The position numbers and the translations under genes were made by a program. Under the pieces are notes generated by a model. That model had not been told where the DNA came from. It searched no databases and saw only the letters and a list, made by a program, of their open reading frames with translations. A stretch of 48,228 nucleotides of DNA from Gnetum montanum. Lineage: Eukaryota; Streptophyta; Gnetopsida; Gnetales; Gnetaceae. Positions 34,446-46,299 of this stretch are shown here, piece after piece; positions within the stretch are counted from its first letter, which is position 1, and each line of letters begins with the position of its first letter. The stretch is taken from assembly GCA_015680685.1 (NCBI GenBank), contig MNCI01021399.1:1883522-1931749 (forward strand), written 5' to 3'.

Positions 34446-35525
34446 TTTTGGAATGGGTTGGAGGAAAACCCACATTGTAGGAGATTCAGGAAATTTATGG
34501 AAGTATCTCTGAGCTTCCGACTACCGCACTTATTCTGCCATTCCATGAAGACAAAATTGAGGTAGTGAAAGAGTAGCTGGGAAAGATCCATGCTGAAGTG
34601 ATTCTGTTCATGTCCAAGCTCAAGAAGCTCAGTGTCAGGAATCATCATGATTTTCATGAAAACAAGAGCAGTAGTAACATCAACCTAGTTCAAGAAATCT
34701 CTATTTCCAGAGATTCAGAGTTTGTTTCTGCCAAAGATGATGACTATGCACAGTCATCCATCCTTCATCTCTCTGCAATCGAGTCAAATGAAAGCATGGA
34801 ATGCCGGTACTACGTATGGATACACACTTACACAGGTTCCCAGTCAAGCCTAAAAATCAAGTGTAGGACAAAAACGATGTTCGGGAATGGGATATTACAC
34901 TGGCTTTTCCAATTGCAGAGAGATTGGGTAGAAAATGTAAAAGAAATGACCAATATTCTTCTGCAACCACCACCAGCAGCTGCAGCAAAATCCCTGCAGG
35001 TGCTCATATTGGAATTTATTCATTTCTTCCCACATGATCACAGGGCTACCATTTATAATCCAGGCAGATTTCATTCTTTAGGCTTCCAGGGAAACAATTC
35101 AGTTTAGCAACAAATGGAATCATGGCATCTTGGATTGCATACCCCAGTGCTTCTGCTCTACTTTTCTTTCATTTGAGAAAGAAGAGCAGGTTATTCCCCC
35201 AATTTCCAAAGGTTGGATGTTCAGATATTTGCCCACGCAGGTTCTCCATCGAATCCAACTGAGGCCTATCAGGTACAAAATCCTAGAAATCCTAAAGAAT
35301 AAGAGAATCATTTACTGTGACTCAGTTGAGTACTGCACCCCTGTCGGAGAATCATCCCCAAGTTCAGAGAAATCGTGGAAGGTTTTGGGTATGCTTCATA
35401 TTTTGCTAGGTTCTCCATCGTCCATGATAAAATGGAGAAAAAGGAGGAAGTTTTCAAGTGCCTAGGTGTTAAATATTTGGACAATGAATGGTAGGCTGAA
35501 TTTCTCTTGAATTCTGGGATGGCTT
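34446..35525 (+). pseudogene. NOV-like: NO VEIN-like exon 4, part after the LTR
   Basis: The frame resumes with LEWVGGKPTL, a stop, EIQEIYGSISELPTTALILP, a stop, then KIHAEVILFMSKLKKLSVRN and ISISRDSEFVSAKDD. In shifted frames follow WDITLAFPIAERLGRKCKRN, IYSFLPT, ADFI, ASRETIQFSNKWNHGILDC, and VHDKMEKKEEVFKCLGVKYL. These match NO VEIN-like order. Indels near 34890-35110 and 35230 change frame. Similarity ends around 35525. Confidence 0.75.
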
Positions 35526-37164
35526 TGGCCAAGAAGCTAATATGTCTGAGGCAATGGAGGGTGGGAGGGGAGTGAAATTTGCCACCCTATCATGTCATGC
35601 AACACAACACGTAAGATCCCATGAAATAGAAAAAAAAATGCTATAACATTGCCAGACATTGTGATGCGTCAGTGCAACAAAACCTGCTATCTAGAATGAT
35701 GCATTCTACTATCCAGAAGGATGCATCAAAGCCTTCCACCATTACAGCCTGAGCAGCACTGTAGAAATTTATTTTGCCATATGAAATCTACTGTAGAAAA
35801 TGAGCTAAAAATCAATGCCTTATTTGAAACCTTTTTTACCTGGTAAACATGTTTAAGAAATTTTTTTTTTGAAAAAATGGGTCAACAAAACATGGGTAAT
35901 CAAGAAAAAACCTTTATATTCAAAGAGAACTCTCATTAAGTACTAAACCTAAGCACTAAACTAAAGTATTTAACAGTGATGTAGCAACTTTTTTTATAAG
36001 CTCATCATCTAATCTTCTTTACACATCTAAACCATCTAACCTACCATTTATATAGAAGTCACTCTAAGTTATACTATTTATCTATTTTTTCTCTCTTTTG
36101 GTGATATTCAACATCTATCAAAGCATTCACATTTCCTTCACATTGATTTATTAATCATGCCTCTTTTATACTACAATAAATTTTTCAATAAAGTTTAATT
36201 CATAATAGAAAGGCCCAAGATTGATAGGAGTGACAAACACTTGAAATGAAAGTGAACTTAAGAACTTGCATTGCGTGGAGTCTCTATGATCTATCTTGGT
36301 GGACTAAACGTGAGAACAATTAGAAAGCTACATGATGATCTAAGAAATATTGCATGAAATAAAGATGCAACAGAACCCACTTTCATTGTTTTAAGTAAAA
36401 ATTAGTAAAATAGTTGTAATTAGTCTAAAATAGAAGTATTTATTGAACAATGTAGCATTCAAGATGTATGATTTAGATGTTATTTTGATATTTAAATTGC
36501 AATTGTTTGTTTAACCAAAAATATGTAGTATTAATAGAAAATGTAGCATCAATATTTTGTTTGTTTAACAAAAAAATGTAGCATTGAAAATGTATGATTT
36601 AAGTGTTATTTCAATATTTAAATTGCAATTGTTTGTTTAATGAAAAAAATGTAGCATTGAATATATATGATTTAGGTGTTATTTCAATAATGAACAATAA
36701 ATTTGATTAGTTATGTTTAGCTACATCTGAAATTTCGTGCATGCATCCTGTCATAGTATCATTAAGCGGCTTTTGAAAATTTGCATTTGGCTTGGTAGCT
36801 TATGAAAGCATTTGTAATAATTTTATTTTGGAATTGCCCGTGTTAGAATTTCAACCTACCTATATTTTATGATTTTTTTTTCTATCAGTATCACCCAGGA
36901 GGCTTGAAGCTAGAAGCTACATGCATTTGAAATTTTAAGAAGCTCTGAATATACTGAATGTCTTCATCTTCTTTGAATGTTGTTTTTGCTTAAAAAAAAT
37001 AATTAAATTCTACTCATTGCCTGCAAAACCACTCCACTAGCTTAGATATATATATACATATATATATATTCAATTGGCTGAGATGATTTTAAATAACATG
37101 ATTTTAACCAAGCTTGACTACTAGGTGAGGTAACAAGATAACTAAAAATGGAATCACTCATCCC
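35526..37164. other. AT-rich stretch without recognisable gene
   Basis: No protein similarity was recognised. It holds a 73-bp tandem repeat array (36451-36700) and a (TA)n tract at 37046-37070. Confidence 0.4.
36451..36700. repeat. Degenerate tandem repeat, about 73 bp per unit
   Basis: Units start TGTAGCATT at 36451, 36577 and 36650, each followed by ATGTATGATTTA and GTTATTT.AATATTTAAAT. Two shortened units start at 36524 and 36542. Confidence 0.85.
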
Positions 37165-37624
37165 TCCTTTGTTTTAGATTTTTCATGAGATGTATAAAGC
37201 TTGGAACCTATCTCCACTCAAGAAGAGTAACATTCGCCTTGAGTTACCAGATCAATCCATCATTGTACCCTTGGGATTGGTGGAGAACGTTATGACTACC
37301 ATTTGTGGGTGGCCCTATATTGCTGAATTTCTAGTGATCCATGTTGACAACTATAAAGGGGACTTCCCAATCATCATGAGAAGGAATTGGCTAAGTACTA
37401 TTAATGCATGGTTGACAATTAGAGATCTTTCATTGGAAATTTCAAAGGAAAATGCATTTAGAAAGATCAAGAAGAAGAGAGTTCCATGCATCGTATACAA
37501 TGATACAAGGTGCAACTATGTGCAGAAACTATGGGCTGTAAACAACACATCTATCATAACATGCAGAAAATGTGTAGATAAGTCAAAAATTCAAAGATGC
37601 CTATACATAGTAGCCACAAAATAG
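37165..37624 (+). pseudogene. Retropepsin-like protease C-terminal part
   Basis: The open frame 37190-37624 reads NIRLELPDQSIIVPLGLVEN, then FLVIHVDNYKGDFPIIMRRN, LSTINAWLTIRDLSLEIS and VPCIVYNDTRCNYV. This follows the plant retropepsin pattern after the active site (l.DgS...PlG.ve.v, fPiIlGR..L.t..a.id...g.l.l). FVLD just upstream of 37190 may be the start of the catalytic turn, but the remaining residues are lost at a stop. It aligns with the minus-strand remnant at about 3690-4140. Confidence 0.65.
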
Positions 37625-37779
37625 GAGGGTAGCTAATGGCTAACAGCTAATCCTAAAAGTAGCACACTTTGCATAGAATCCACTAAGAGCTTAACATGTG
37701 CCTATGTTGAAGGCATGGATGAACTGGAGTGAGTTCATCACCCACTCTCCAATGATAAACCTGATGATACTTATTAAGG

Positions 37780-39270
37780 AGAGCTGAAAATCCTTGAAAA
37801 TTTTAAACAGGAGTACCTTGAGTTGAAAACTCTACCTACTAGCATGAAGTAGGCATTTTTGAAAAAAGATAAGCTGGTGATAATCAATGCCAACCTTGGT
37901 CTTGAACAAAAAGAGATGTTGTTGGAAGTGATCAATAAATGACCAATAACCTTTGCTTGGTCATATCCTAAACTGACTAGCATTGATCCTTAGATATGCT
38001 AGTATCACATCTATACTAATCCTTCCATAAAGCTAAAGAGGTAGTTGCAGCGGGGGTTGAATCCCAAGTTGAAGTAGATCGTCAAGGAGGAGATTGAATA
38101 ACTCCTCAAAATAGGGTTCATCTATCCCATTATAGATAGCAAGTGGGTTAAGCCACTTGTGATCATACCAAAGAAGGGTGGCAAGTGGAGGGTCTATATT
38201 GACTTTAGGTTTTTGAACATGATGACATACAAAGATCATTTTCCATTGCCATTTATGGACCAAGTGTTGGACAATATTTCTAGGCATTGTTATTACAATG
38301 TTCTGGATGGTTATAGTGGCTATAACTAGATTTAGATAGCACTAGAGAATTAGGCCAAAACCATATTCACTAGTCCCTATGGAACTTTTGCATACAAAAA
38401 GATGTCATTTAATCTATGCAATTCTCCTACAACCTTCCAACACCTCATCCTTAACATTTTTCAACAATAGATTGATAGTGGGGTAAAAGTCTTCATGGAT
38501 GACTTCTCCAACTATGATGCTACATTTGAGCAAGCCTTGGACCACCTTGAGCAAGTGCTAAAAAGGTGTGTAGAGACTAAGCTTTAGTTCAATTGGAAAA
38601 AGAGTCATCTAATGATCTATATTGTGCTAGGGCACAAAATATCACAAGTAGGGATTGAGGTGGACCTTAAAAAGATAAGGGTCCTCCAAAGAATAACTTA
38701 CCATTCGAAAAATTTCAAAGATGTCTAGCCATTTCTTGGCCACATTGGCTACTATTGGTGATTCATAGAGGATTTCTCTAAGATTGCTAAATCATTGGTG
38801 GAGCTAACAAAGAAAGATGTTCTATTTGTATGGACTGAGAAATGTGAAAAGACATTTTAAAACCTCAAAAAGAAGCTTGTAAAAACTCTAATTCTATGAG
38901 CACCTAACTAGTCATGATCATTTCACATCATGAAAAACACATGAAACTATGTCTTGGAAGCTATGCTTACACAGTTGGATAATCAAAAACATCCATAGTA
39001 CATCCACTGTACAAGCTGAAGTGTTGTAGATGCACAATTGAACTACACCACAACAGAGAAAGAATTGATGGCAGTTGTGTATGCCTAAGAGAAATTTAGG
39101 TGCTATGTGCTTGGATAAAATATGTTTGTACACATGATCATAGTGCCATTTACTTCCTGATGATCAAACCAACGATGAGCCCCCATGTCATATGATGGCA
39201 TGTGATCTTGTAGGAGTTCGATCTCACAATGGTAGATTGAAAGGAAACCGAGAATGTGATTTCTAACCAC
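37780..39270 (+). pseudogene. RT and RNase H relic of element 2
   Basis: It shows VIINANLGLEQKEMLLEVIN, FAWSYPKLTSIDP, GFIYPIIDSKWVKPLVIIPK, KDHFPLPFMDQVLDN, and LDGYSGYN before a frame change. FMDD-type VFMDDFSNYD is intact at 38489-38512. RNase H follows with LNYTTTEKELMAVVYA and HDHSAIYFLMIKPTMSP (frames mixed). Blocks are collinear with 8580-10015 of element 1. Several stops and frame changes are present. Confidence 0.8.
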
Positions 39271-39382
39271 TTGTATCGATTATGATGAAACAACAAAGAG
39301 GAGGAAAATCCACTTTCTAATCAGATCCCTAATGAAATTCTTTTTGTTGGTGCAATAAATGAAAAAGTGTCCACTAAACCTA

Positions 39383-39506
39383 CATGGTATGATGGCATTC
39401 TCACTTATCTTCTCACTTAGAAGATTCCACAACAGTTAGACCACCATGGTACGACGACATTCTCACTTATCTTCTCACTTAGAAGATTCCACAATAGTCA
39501 GACCAC
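39383..39506. repeat. 62-bp tandem duplication within element 2 pol
   Basis: CATTCTCACTTATCTTCTCA followed by CTTAGAAGATTCCACAA occurs with period 62 (starts 39396 and 39458). It is absent from element 1 at the equivalent place. Confidence 0.9.
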
Positions 39507-39539
39507 TAAAAGAAACAAAAATTTCTTCATCAAGACAAA

Positions 39540-40760
39540 CACTTCATGGAGATCAATGGATACCTTTACAAGATGTGCACTAATGACCTAGTTTGTTGGT
39601 GTGTTTTTTATGTTGACCAACTATGCATTCTCCAAGATGTTCATGAGGGTCCTTGTGGGGGCCACTATGCTAGAAGATGCATGACCATTAAGATCCTGAT
39701 GGCAAGGTATTATTGGCCAACACTCTTTAGGGACATCCACCAATTCAACCACTCTTATGATCACTGTCAATGTGATGGTGGGATGAATGCTCGAATGAAG
39801 AGACCTCAGTAGTGGATTCAACCATTGAAATCATTTAACATCTAGGGCATTGACTTCATGGGTCCCATCACACCCATGTTAAACAAAAAGGTGTACATCA
39901 TAGTCGTTATTTACTATTGTATAAAATAGGTAGAAGTAGTAGCCATTACTAATTGTACATCTTCCACTACTACTTGGTTTGTATAACAAAATATTGTAAA
40001 TAGGTTTGGGATGTCATGTGCACTGATTTCTAACAATGGTACTCACTTTATAGGCACCACCTTTCGAAAGTTCATGCAATGCTTGGGGGTCAAACATAAA
40101 TTAATAACACCTTACCATCCTCGAGCCAATAGTCAAGCTAAGGTTACCAATAGGAAGATTACTAAGATCTTAATGAGAATAATTAACAAATATAGGAGAG
40201 ACTAGAGCACAAAACTCAATGATGCCCATTGGGCCTACCACTCAACATAGAAACTCTCTATAGGGTACTCTCCCTATGAGTTGTGTATGGAAAACTACCA
40301 ACTCTCCCAATTTAATCTAAGATTCATACACTTTCAACAACCTATGACGTTGATCTTGACCTAAGCCTAGCATAGAAAGAAAGATTGATCAACCTTAATG
40401 TGCTAGATGAGAATAGATTGATGTCCCCAACCTTAAATGAAGTGTACAAGAAATTCAACAAAAAATGCCATAACATTAAAATTAGAAAAGTTAAATTCTA
40501 GCCTAGAGATAAGGTTCTTTACTAGAACCCCACACATGTGCCACAATGAACTAAGTTCTAAACATTGTGGAAAGATCCTTACATCGTTTATGAAACCTTT
40601 TATTCTAGAGACATGTTTATCTACAAACTTGAGAGCCCAAATAAGAAGCAACTAGCCAACATGCAACAACTTAAACCTTTCCATGAGCCCAAGAGAGCTA
40701 GTGCTAGCAACACCTCCTCAAAGATACAACCACCCTCAATCTTTTAGATCTCCTCCTTCG
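39540..40760 (+). pseudogene. Integrase relic of element 2
   Basis: The open frame 39546-39812 gives ILQDVHEGPCGGHYARRC, ARYYWPTLFRDIHQFNHSYD and HCQCDG (zinc-finger region). The core keeps GIDFMGP with the first Asp (39852-39854). The second motif reads SNNGTHF (Asn at 40032-40034) and the Glu motif reads NSQAKVTNRKI, so two of three catalytic acids are lost. A C-terminal part (FTRTPHMCHNEL, DPYIVYETFYSRD) reaches about 40690. AGTTGTGGGGGAG at 40765 is a PPT-like motif. Confidence 0.8.
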
Positions 40761-42240
40761 AACTTAGTTGTGGGGGAGATGGCCATTCGTGTTAACCATA
40801 TGAGTGGCTCCTCAATTTTTACAAATTTTTGTTTTGCACTTTCTTTGTTTTACACCATTTTGTTTTACACTTTGTTATTTTTTCACCATTTTTTTTATAT
40901 TGTCTTTAATATGTTTTATCTTTCTTATATATTTTTCAATTTCTTTTATATTTTAATTTATTTTGCTTTATTCTGGTGTGTGTTTTTATTATATTTTCTA
41001 ACAAAGTACTTTATTGCGAACAAGACACTATGATGTTGTAGCTATTTACTAATGGTGATCTGTACTTAATGTTTTTGATTGCTAATGTCTAGTTTCTATT
41101 TTTGAATTTTTGGTGACTAATAACTAAGACATGGTTTCTTTCTCATGGAACAAGTAGTGAGTCCACATCATCCACCCATCCACAAACTCTATGGTCTTCT
41201 TTGTTTTGGAAATATGAGGTCCCTTTCATTAATGAAACTTTAACAAACTTGTGACCTTGGTAGTTTCCAAACTTGGGAAAGATTAAATGGATTGTTAAAG
41301 GTGTGAATTTAAGGGGACTTGATGCTCTTTGTATTTTTCTACTCACTTAAGTACATGAGTGTTTTCATGAATTTTTTACCATTCTACTACTGACCAATAA
41401 TAAAAAGCAATGTCTTTGCATGGTGTGGTTTTCATCCAAAAATACATAAATACATAAAATTCAAAAAAATCATGGGAATTCAAAGCATACAATGTAGACA
41501 AAGGGCTACAAGCACTAGTTATTAGACTAGAAAGAAATGTTAACCATGCTCAAAGGTCTCCTCTAACTAAAGTTCTTTCTCACTTCCTACTTCTTTTTTT
41601 TTTCTCAATAAGGAACTGTGATTGATCTATGGGAGCATTCTTGTGTCTTGAGGGGATGAACTAGTCTGATAGTATCAATGTGAGGTCATTAAAAGTGATT
41701 GGCTTTGATCCAGACTAAGGATGGACTTTATCAGGTCATTTAACCATAACTCCACAAGGAACTTCATGTGACCATGATTTGGAGCTCCATTCCATCTTCT
41801 GTCTCAATCCATTAATGGTTTCCATTTTTGACCTCACTATCAGTTAACATGTTTTGTTCAATGTCTTAGTTTGATGTGTTAAAATTCTTAGGTAGATTCT
41901 TCCGAATTAGGTCTTTAACTTTTCATAACCATTATGCAAAAAGACCTACTTACATATCTCTTGATTAGGCTAGTTAAGCTCTTTATCCTTAGACATTTTC
42001 ATAGTCAAATCTTTCATGCATCTTATTGGTTGCATCCAACTATGTGCTCCTTAAGGCATTTTTCTAACACAATTTTATTCTCCCAATATTTCTCCAGTTT
42101 TTGTGAATAATCAATCCCTCTTCAAGTTTTCATAGTGTTCATGGCTTTTCTGGCTCTCTAAGGATCCTAATTTCATGTAAAAACTCATTGTATTTTTTGA
42201 GATATTAATTGTGAAAAATTTTCTCAAACAGCTCCATTGA
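40761..42240 (+). other. Spacer between pol and third ORF of element 2
   Basis: It has T-rich tracts with TTTGTTTTACACTTT-like motifs (40830-40990). GCATGGTGTGGT at about 41418 is followed by GAATTCAAAGCATA, as in element 1. No conserved protein is found. Confidence 0.5.
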
Positions 42241-42309
42241 TGAGACCTCATATACAAAGCCACCGCATAGATGAGATCCCATCAATTCAAGGAAAAAATT
42301 CTATAAATA
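42241..42309 (+). promoter_or_regulatory. Putative internal promoter of element 2
   Basis: CTCATATACAAAGCCACCGC lines up with the CTGCGTATACAGGGCCCCG array of element 1, with most CG lost. TATAAATA lies at 42302-42309. The sequence from here to the donor at 42458 contains no ATG. Confidence 0.45.
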
Positions 42310-42457
42310 CGTAGTGTTGCTTTGCCAATTTTTTTACATTTTCTCATAAACGAAGGGGGAGTTTTTCAAATTTTCAAAGCCCATAACCTTCCAAGAGACA
42401 TAACTTCCTAACTATTTGTCCAATTCACTTTGTCCTTTCATCTTGTAGTTACTAGAG

Positions 42458-42746
42458 GTAAGCTCTTCATCATGGGGGTCATAAACCTTAGGTTTTTTAT
42501 GAATTTTTTTTTCAAAATTTTTTCAACTCCACAAAGGTTTAACTAAGAAATCAACATTAAAACATCAAATTATGAAAGGTAAACCCTTCTAACAAGCTCT
42601 GGTAACATTGAAAATGAAATAACATTAAAATAATTAATCTACCATGGTCAAAACTTAGCCTAAGTGAAACTACCTAGTGAGGTAAGGTACTTAAAGATTA
42701 TAAGTTACACATTATATGCTAATCCTTGGCTATGTTGTGAGCATAG
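42458..42746 (+). other. Putative intron before the third ORF of element 2
   Basis: The donor ACTAGAG|GTAAGC and acceptor GAGCATAG abut ATGGC, matching the borders in element 1. The intron interior is diverged and 67 bp longer. Confidence 0.5.
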
Positions 42747-43330
42747 ATGGCACATAAGGGAAAGCACATGTAGGAAGGAGGAATGCCCAACCAAGGGAAA
42801 AATGACCATGAACCAGAATAGGTGAAGAACAAGCCCATGAGCAAGTAAAAACTCATGTAACATGACCTCTTAAAGAAAAGCCTGAAGTGGAATCTATCCA
42901 ATAGATTCTCGAAGAAGCGGTCATGACACAACAGTCTCACCAAGATGAGACACCAAAGCCTAGAACAAACCTTGAGGTCACCTAGAACAAACTAGTGTGC
43001 ATATGCAATTCTTATAGGTTCTAAGGAACTTTTAATCCTTTAGGGAGACTCAAACCTAGTTACTTGGGAATACTTCTAGATGAGACTTAGATCTAGTTAG
43101 TTTAGGACGAAAGATGAATTAGGTCTAGGATTGTAGTCAATAGGTTACCTAGCTGAAAAGAAATAGTAGAGGTGATTATGGTGGTCCCTATTATTCAATC
43201 CAGGTTTTAGGTACTTCCTACTTTGGCCATAGGACAATTTCAAACCTGTCAAGGCTACTTAGTAGCACAATCACTAGATACTCCCATTGGAGACTAACAA
43301 ATGATGAGGATGTTTAAGGTGTCTAACATT
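42747..43330 (+). pseudogene. Third-ORF relic of element 2
   Basis: It starts MAHKGKHM then a stop. The best match to element 1 is PLKEKPEVESIQ, a stop, ILEEAVMTQQ and DETPKPR..LEVT, against ERPDVKSVH, a stop, IPEEEILDK and DETPGIA..EVTL there. A VLRNFNPFRETQT-like block near 43020 matches VLQELNFGPFLENAP. The conserved C-terminal domain is not recognisable. Many stops; dead. Confidence 0.5.
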
Positions 43331-45483
43331 GATGAGATTGTAGGAAGGCTATGAGCCTCTAGATATTTTTGTTAGCATTAAAATAGATACCTAAGATTCT
43401 TACATGGTACTTTTTTTCCTTATTAATTCAATAGTATCATCAAATGGTTTGTTACAAATAAGATGACCCACTCTAGTCATACCTTGAAAAGGATAGCAAG
43501 GTGGATTTGACTAGTTGGAGAGCATTGACTCTTCTTGCATGATGGTGTATGTAGATGAAGTTGGTATAAGTGTTGAAAGTAGGAGGGCAACATAGTTGGT
43601 GCAACACAATGGCTGAAGATTGAAGAAGCTAATTGTTGGAATTTCCTAAGATTTTGTAGTACCTGCACATATCTTATAAGGGTCAAGTCTCATTTTTTCC
43701 ACTATTATATTTTCTGATCTTTTATTTTATTGTAATTGATGAAATCATTAGAGGAGTGTAATGCTTGGGTGTGTTTGTTGGCTTGGGTTCTAAGATTAAG
43801 AAATTAATGGTAATGAAAGTAATTAAGAAAGGGATAATCAAGTAAATTAAGAAAATGCATTTAAAGGAATTAGGCTAAATTTGAGGGTGTAACACTTGAC
43901 AAGCTAGTGGGATGTAACAAAAAAGTTGGCATGAAGAATCAGTAATAACCAATCATGCAAACAAAAACTAACAAATCTAGAACATGAGTGATGCTTGTTT
44001 TCAACTTGTTTCATTAGCATTAATAATCTCTTTCTTACTTTGACATGTCCATGAAATGTTCTAGTACTAATAGAGATTGCCAAAAATGCATGAATAATAG
44101 GAGATCCATGGATTGATGAGGAGAAATTTCAATTGATCAACCAAATCTGGAAGTCAAAAGACCAACAAATAATGCCACATAAAATCTATTCTCCATAAGC
44201 CAAATTTTGTAAAAAAATTTTATTTGTATTATGATTCAATTTATTTTGTAAATAGGGTTACCAATCAAATTGTGTTATCATGCGACACTCACAATTTTGT
44301 AATAGTTAGTTAATGTAATCCTACTAATCTTGTAAGCAAACTCTATCCATTTTGTACAATTCAAGGATAATTTTTGAGTTAGTCATGATGCTATATAAAC
44401 ATTAAAAATTCAAACCTTATATTATTACATTAGTGCATATGCAATTATGCATTTGCATTAATGTATATATGTTGGTACATCTATTTATGTATTGGCGCAT
44501 ATGCACTAGTGTATCTAATATATTTTCTTATATATATGTGTGAGTTGAGGTACATTTGGAGCATATTTTTAGCCATTGTAGCAAAGCTATTAAAATCTTA
44601 TTTCATGATTTATAGTAGTTAACAAGTGCTCATAACATGTATCTAAGTCACTTGTTTAGAGTCTTTGTTCAAGTGGTTGTACCTATATGTGACCATGTTC
44701 TAGAAATAAACTAAGATTGATTTATTCAGAAAGCAACCATCTAACTTAGAAAATATTTACTTTTCATACATTTTACTTTGTCACATTTAAATAGATAATT
44801 TTACATAATATTTGCACTTCTCCTAGGATCTCATTTAGCAAGATGAGCATTAGGACTTTATGTGATGATCCTTTAATTATATATGATACTATTTCTTCTA
44901 GTATCTTGTTTTCGTATTTTTATGCCTTCATTATGCTATAAGTGTAAGTTATGAAAATTTCAAGTTTTATTTCCTTCTTTTATAGGAAAACACTAAATTA
45001 AGGGTTCACATACTTACTTTTATTACATTTCATAACAGTCTTGGAAACATTCTTTGTCAACTAATTTTTAATATTTTACAATATTTTCAACACTTTAGAG
45101 TTGTTTTTTGCTTTCTAAATAATCATAACCAAACTTTCTTAGACAAGAAATCAAGGAATGTCATAAAATAGTTCTTCCAAAAATTTATTATGATTAGTCT
45201 ATAACTTCAAAGATCTAGATTCACTGTCTCCACGTTTCTTGTAGTGGCTAACTCACTTCTATTTTTTAAGTCCTAGCCTTCAATTAATCTTCCTTTGGCT
45301 ATAATATTTAAAAAACAAAGTTTTTTATCACTTAAGATCTATCAAAATATTTCTAACATAAGATGGCAATTTTAGGTTTTAAGTTTTAATTACCTATACT
45401 TTAAATGTTAGAACTCAATGTTAACTATATGCATAGTATAAAATATATGAAATTAAAACTAAAACTAAAACTACATGTTTGTC
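43331..45483. other. AT-rich stretch without recognisable gene
   Basis: No conserved frame was seen. A TATA-like GCTATATAAAC occurs at about 44390 and TGCATATGCA-type words around 44430-44510. An LTR here is possible but could not be delimited. Confidence 0.35.
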
Positions 45484-45800
45484 TTATAGTAAGATTGTGT
45501 GTCTTATTAGTGTACCAAAAATTATGATTTTTGATTTTTGGAAAAGTATTAAGCATTTGCTACAGTCCTTCCATTGAATTTGAAAATAAGACAACATCAT
45601 CAACATTGAGTAAGATCTTGACATAATTGCTTCCAATTGTAATTGCAAATTAAGTTGGTATTTTATGCATCCACTCTTCAAGTTCATCAATAAAAAACCC
45701 AAATAAAGTAGGAGAAAGAGGATTGCCTTGTTTAACACCAATAAAACTATTAAATAAAATTATTTCTTTCTCATTTGTAAATTCTATTTTCCATAGCGAT
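45484..45800 (-). pseudogene. Non-LTR retrotransposon RT fragment
   Basis: The minus strand reads GVKQGNPLSPTLFGFFIDEL, EEWMHKIPT, a stop, then NVDDVVLFSNSMEGL and LNTFPKIKN. This is the RT region around the catalytic F/YADD box (here NVDD) with the preceding G..QG.PLSP.LF..... block typical of LINEs. Only this part of the palm is visible. Flanks are AT-rich with no endonuclease or tail recognised. Confidence 0.65.
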
Positions 45801-46299
45801 ACTATTATCACTTTATCATAATTCCTTCTACATATTTGGTTAATGTAAAGGTGACATGATAATAGAATTAATAAAAGTTATACTTAGAGGTTAATTATGC
45901 TCTTTCTCTTATTAAGAGGATAAGAGGTTGATTTTATTTTTAATTTTTGCATTTATGATTTTTTAAACCAAATAACTCATAACTATCTTAAATATACTAC
46001 TTAGCATGTTGTTACAAAGTTCCATCTTTTCTTGTAAAAATTTATCTTTTACAACCACAAGTATCTAGTTTTAAAAGTTGGTACTTCAAAAAAAGTGCTT
46101 GCTTGTTTTATCTCTTTCAACTTAAATCTTCCTATAAAGCTAAGTACTTAAAAATATAACATGGCTTAAATGTAAGAAAATATTTGTGCAGAAAACTAGA
46201 TGGCACAAGTAATCAAAGTACAGAATGTGGAAGCAAATGACACAAGAAGTTCACATGCATAAATAACTAGAAATGCATAATTCTTCAGCAAATGGAACT

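Larger units (their letters stand above)
30487..35525 (+). pseudogene. NOV-like: NO VEIN-like GHKL ATPase gene, interrupted pseudogene
   Basis: Collinear plus-strand blocks match the N-terminal part of the plant NO VEIN-like family. These are nuclear proteins with a histidine-kinase/HSP90-like ATPase domain; NOV of Arabidopsis is needed for vein patterning. Blocks: MVMPREHIEQIQ and KFSIGAE..NPLT (exon 1); NNEYPTGVVPSLELVMTSKH, LLVFNNENGFS and STKK (exon 2); GYIGKE (exon 3); IGFKSVFLVSKQPFVFNNGY (exon 4); then EWVGGKPTL, IYGSISELPTTALILPFHED, and LFMSKLKKLSVRNHHDF. A LINE (30678-31868) and an LTR (32912-34445) interrupt it. Stops after GGKPTL and after VVKE, and a frameshift near 35035, confirm it is dead. 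It fades at about 35525, well short of family length. The start at 30487 is chosen because the family also starts with a short Met-X-X-Pro-Arg-Glu-His-type segment. Confidence 0.85.
37165..43330 (+). mobile_element. Second Athila-like Ty3/gypsy copy (element 2), 5'-truncated
   Basis: It runs from within the protease through RT, RNase H, integrase, the pol-to-third-ORF spacer, an internal TATA box, an intron and a third-ORF relic, in the same order as element 1. No LTR, PBS or gag is found on the left and no LTR on the right, so both ends are lost. It is much more decayed than element 1, with most CpG-containing motifs changed. It retains the protease that element 1 lost. Confidence 0.85.

Noticed and set aside
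32907-34450. TTCGG / TTTTG as a target duplication of the solo LTR
   Set aside because: Only about three of five bases agree; the LTR call rests on its ends and on the interrupted host frame instead.
43477-43686. Minus-strand 69-codon frame after element 2
   Set aside because: No motif and no partner in element 1; left as unexplained AT-rich sequence.
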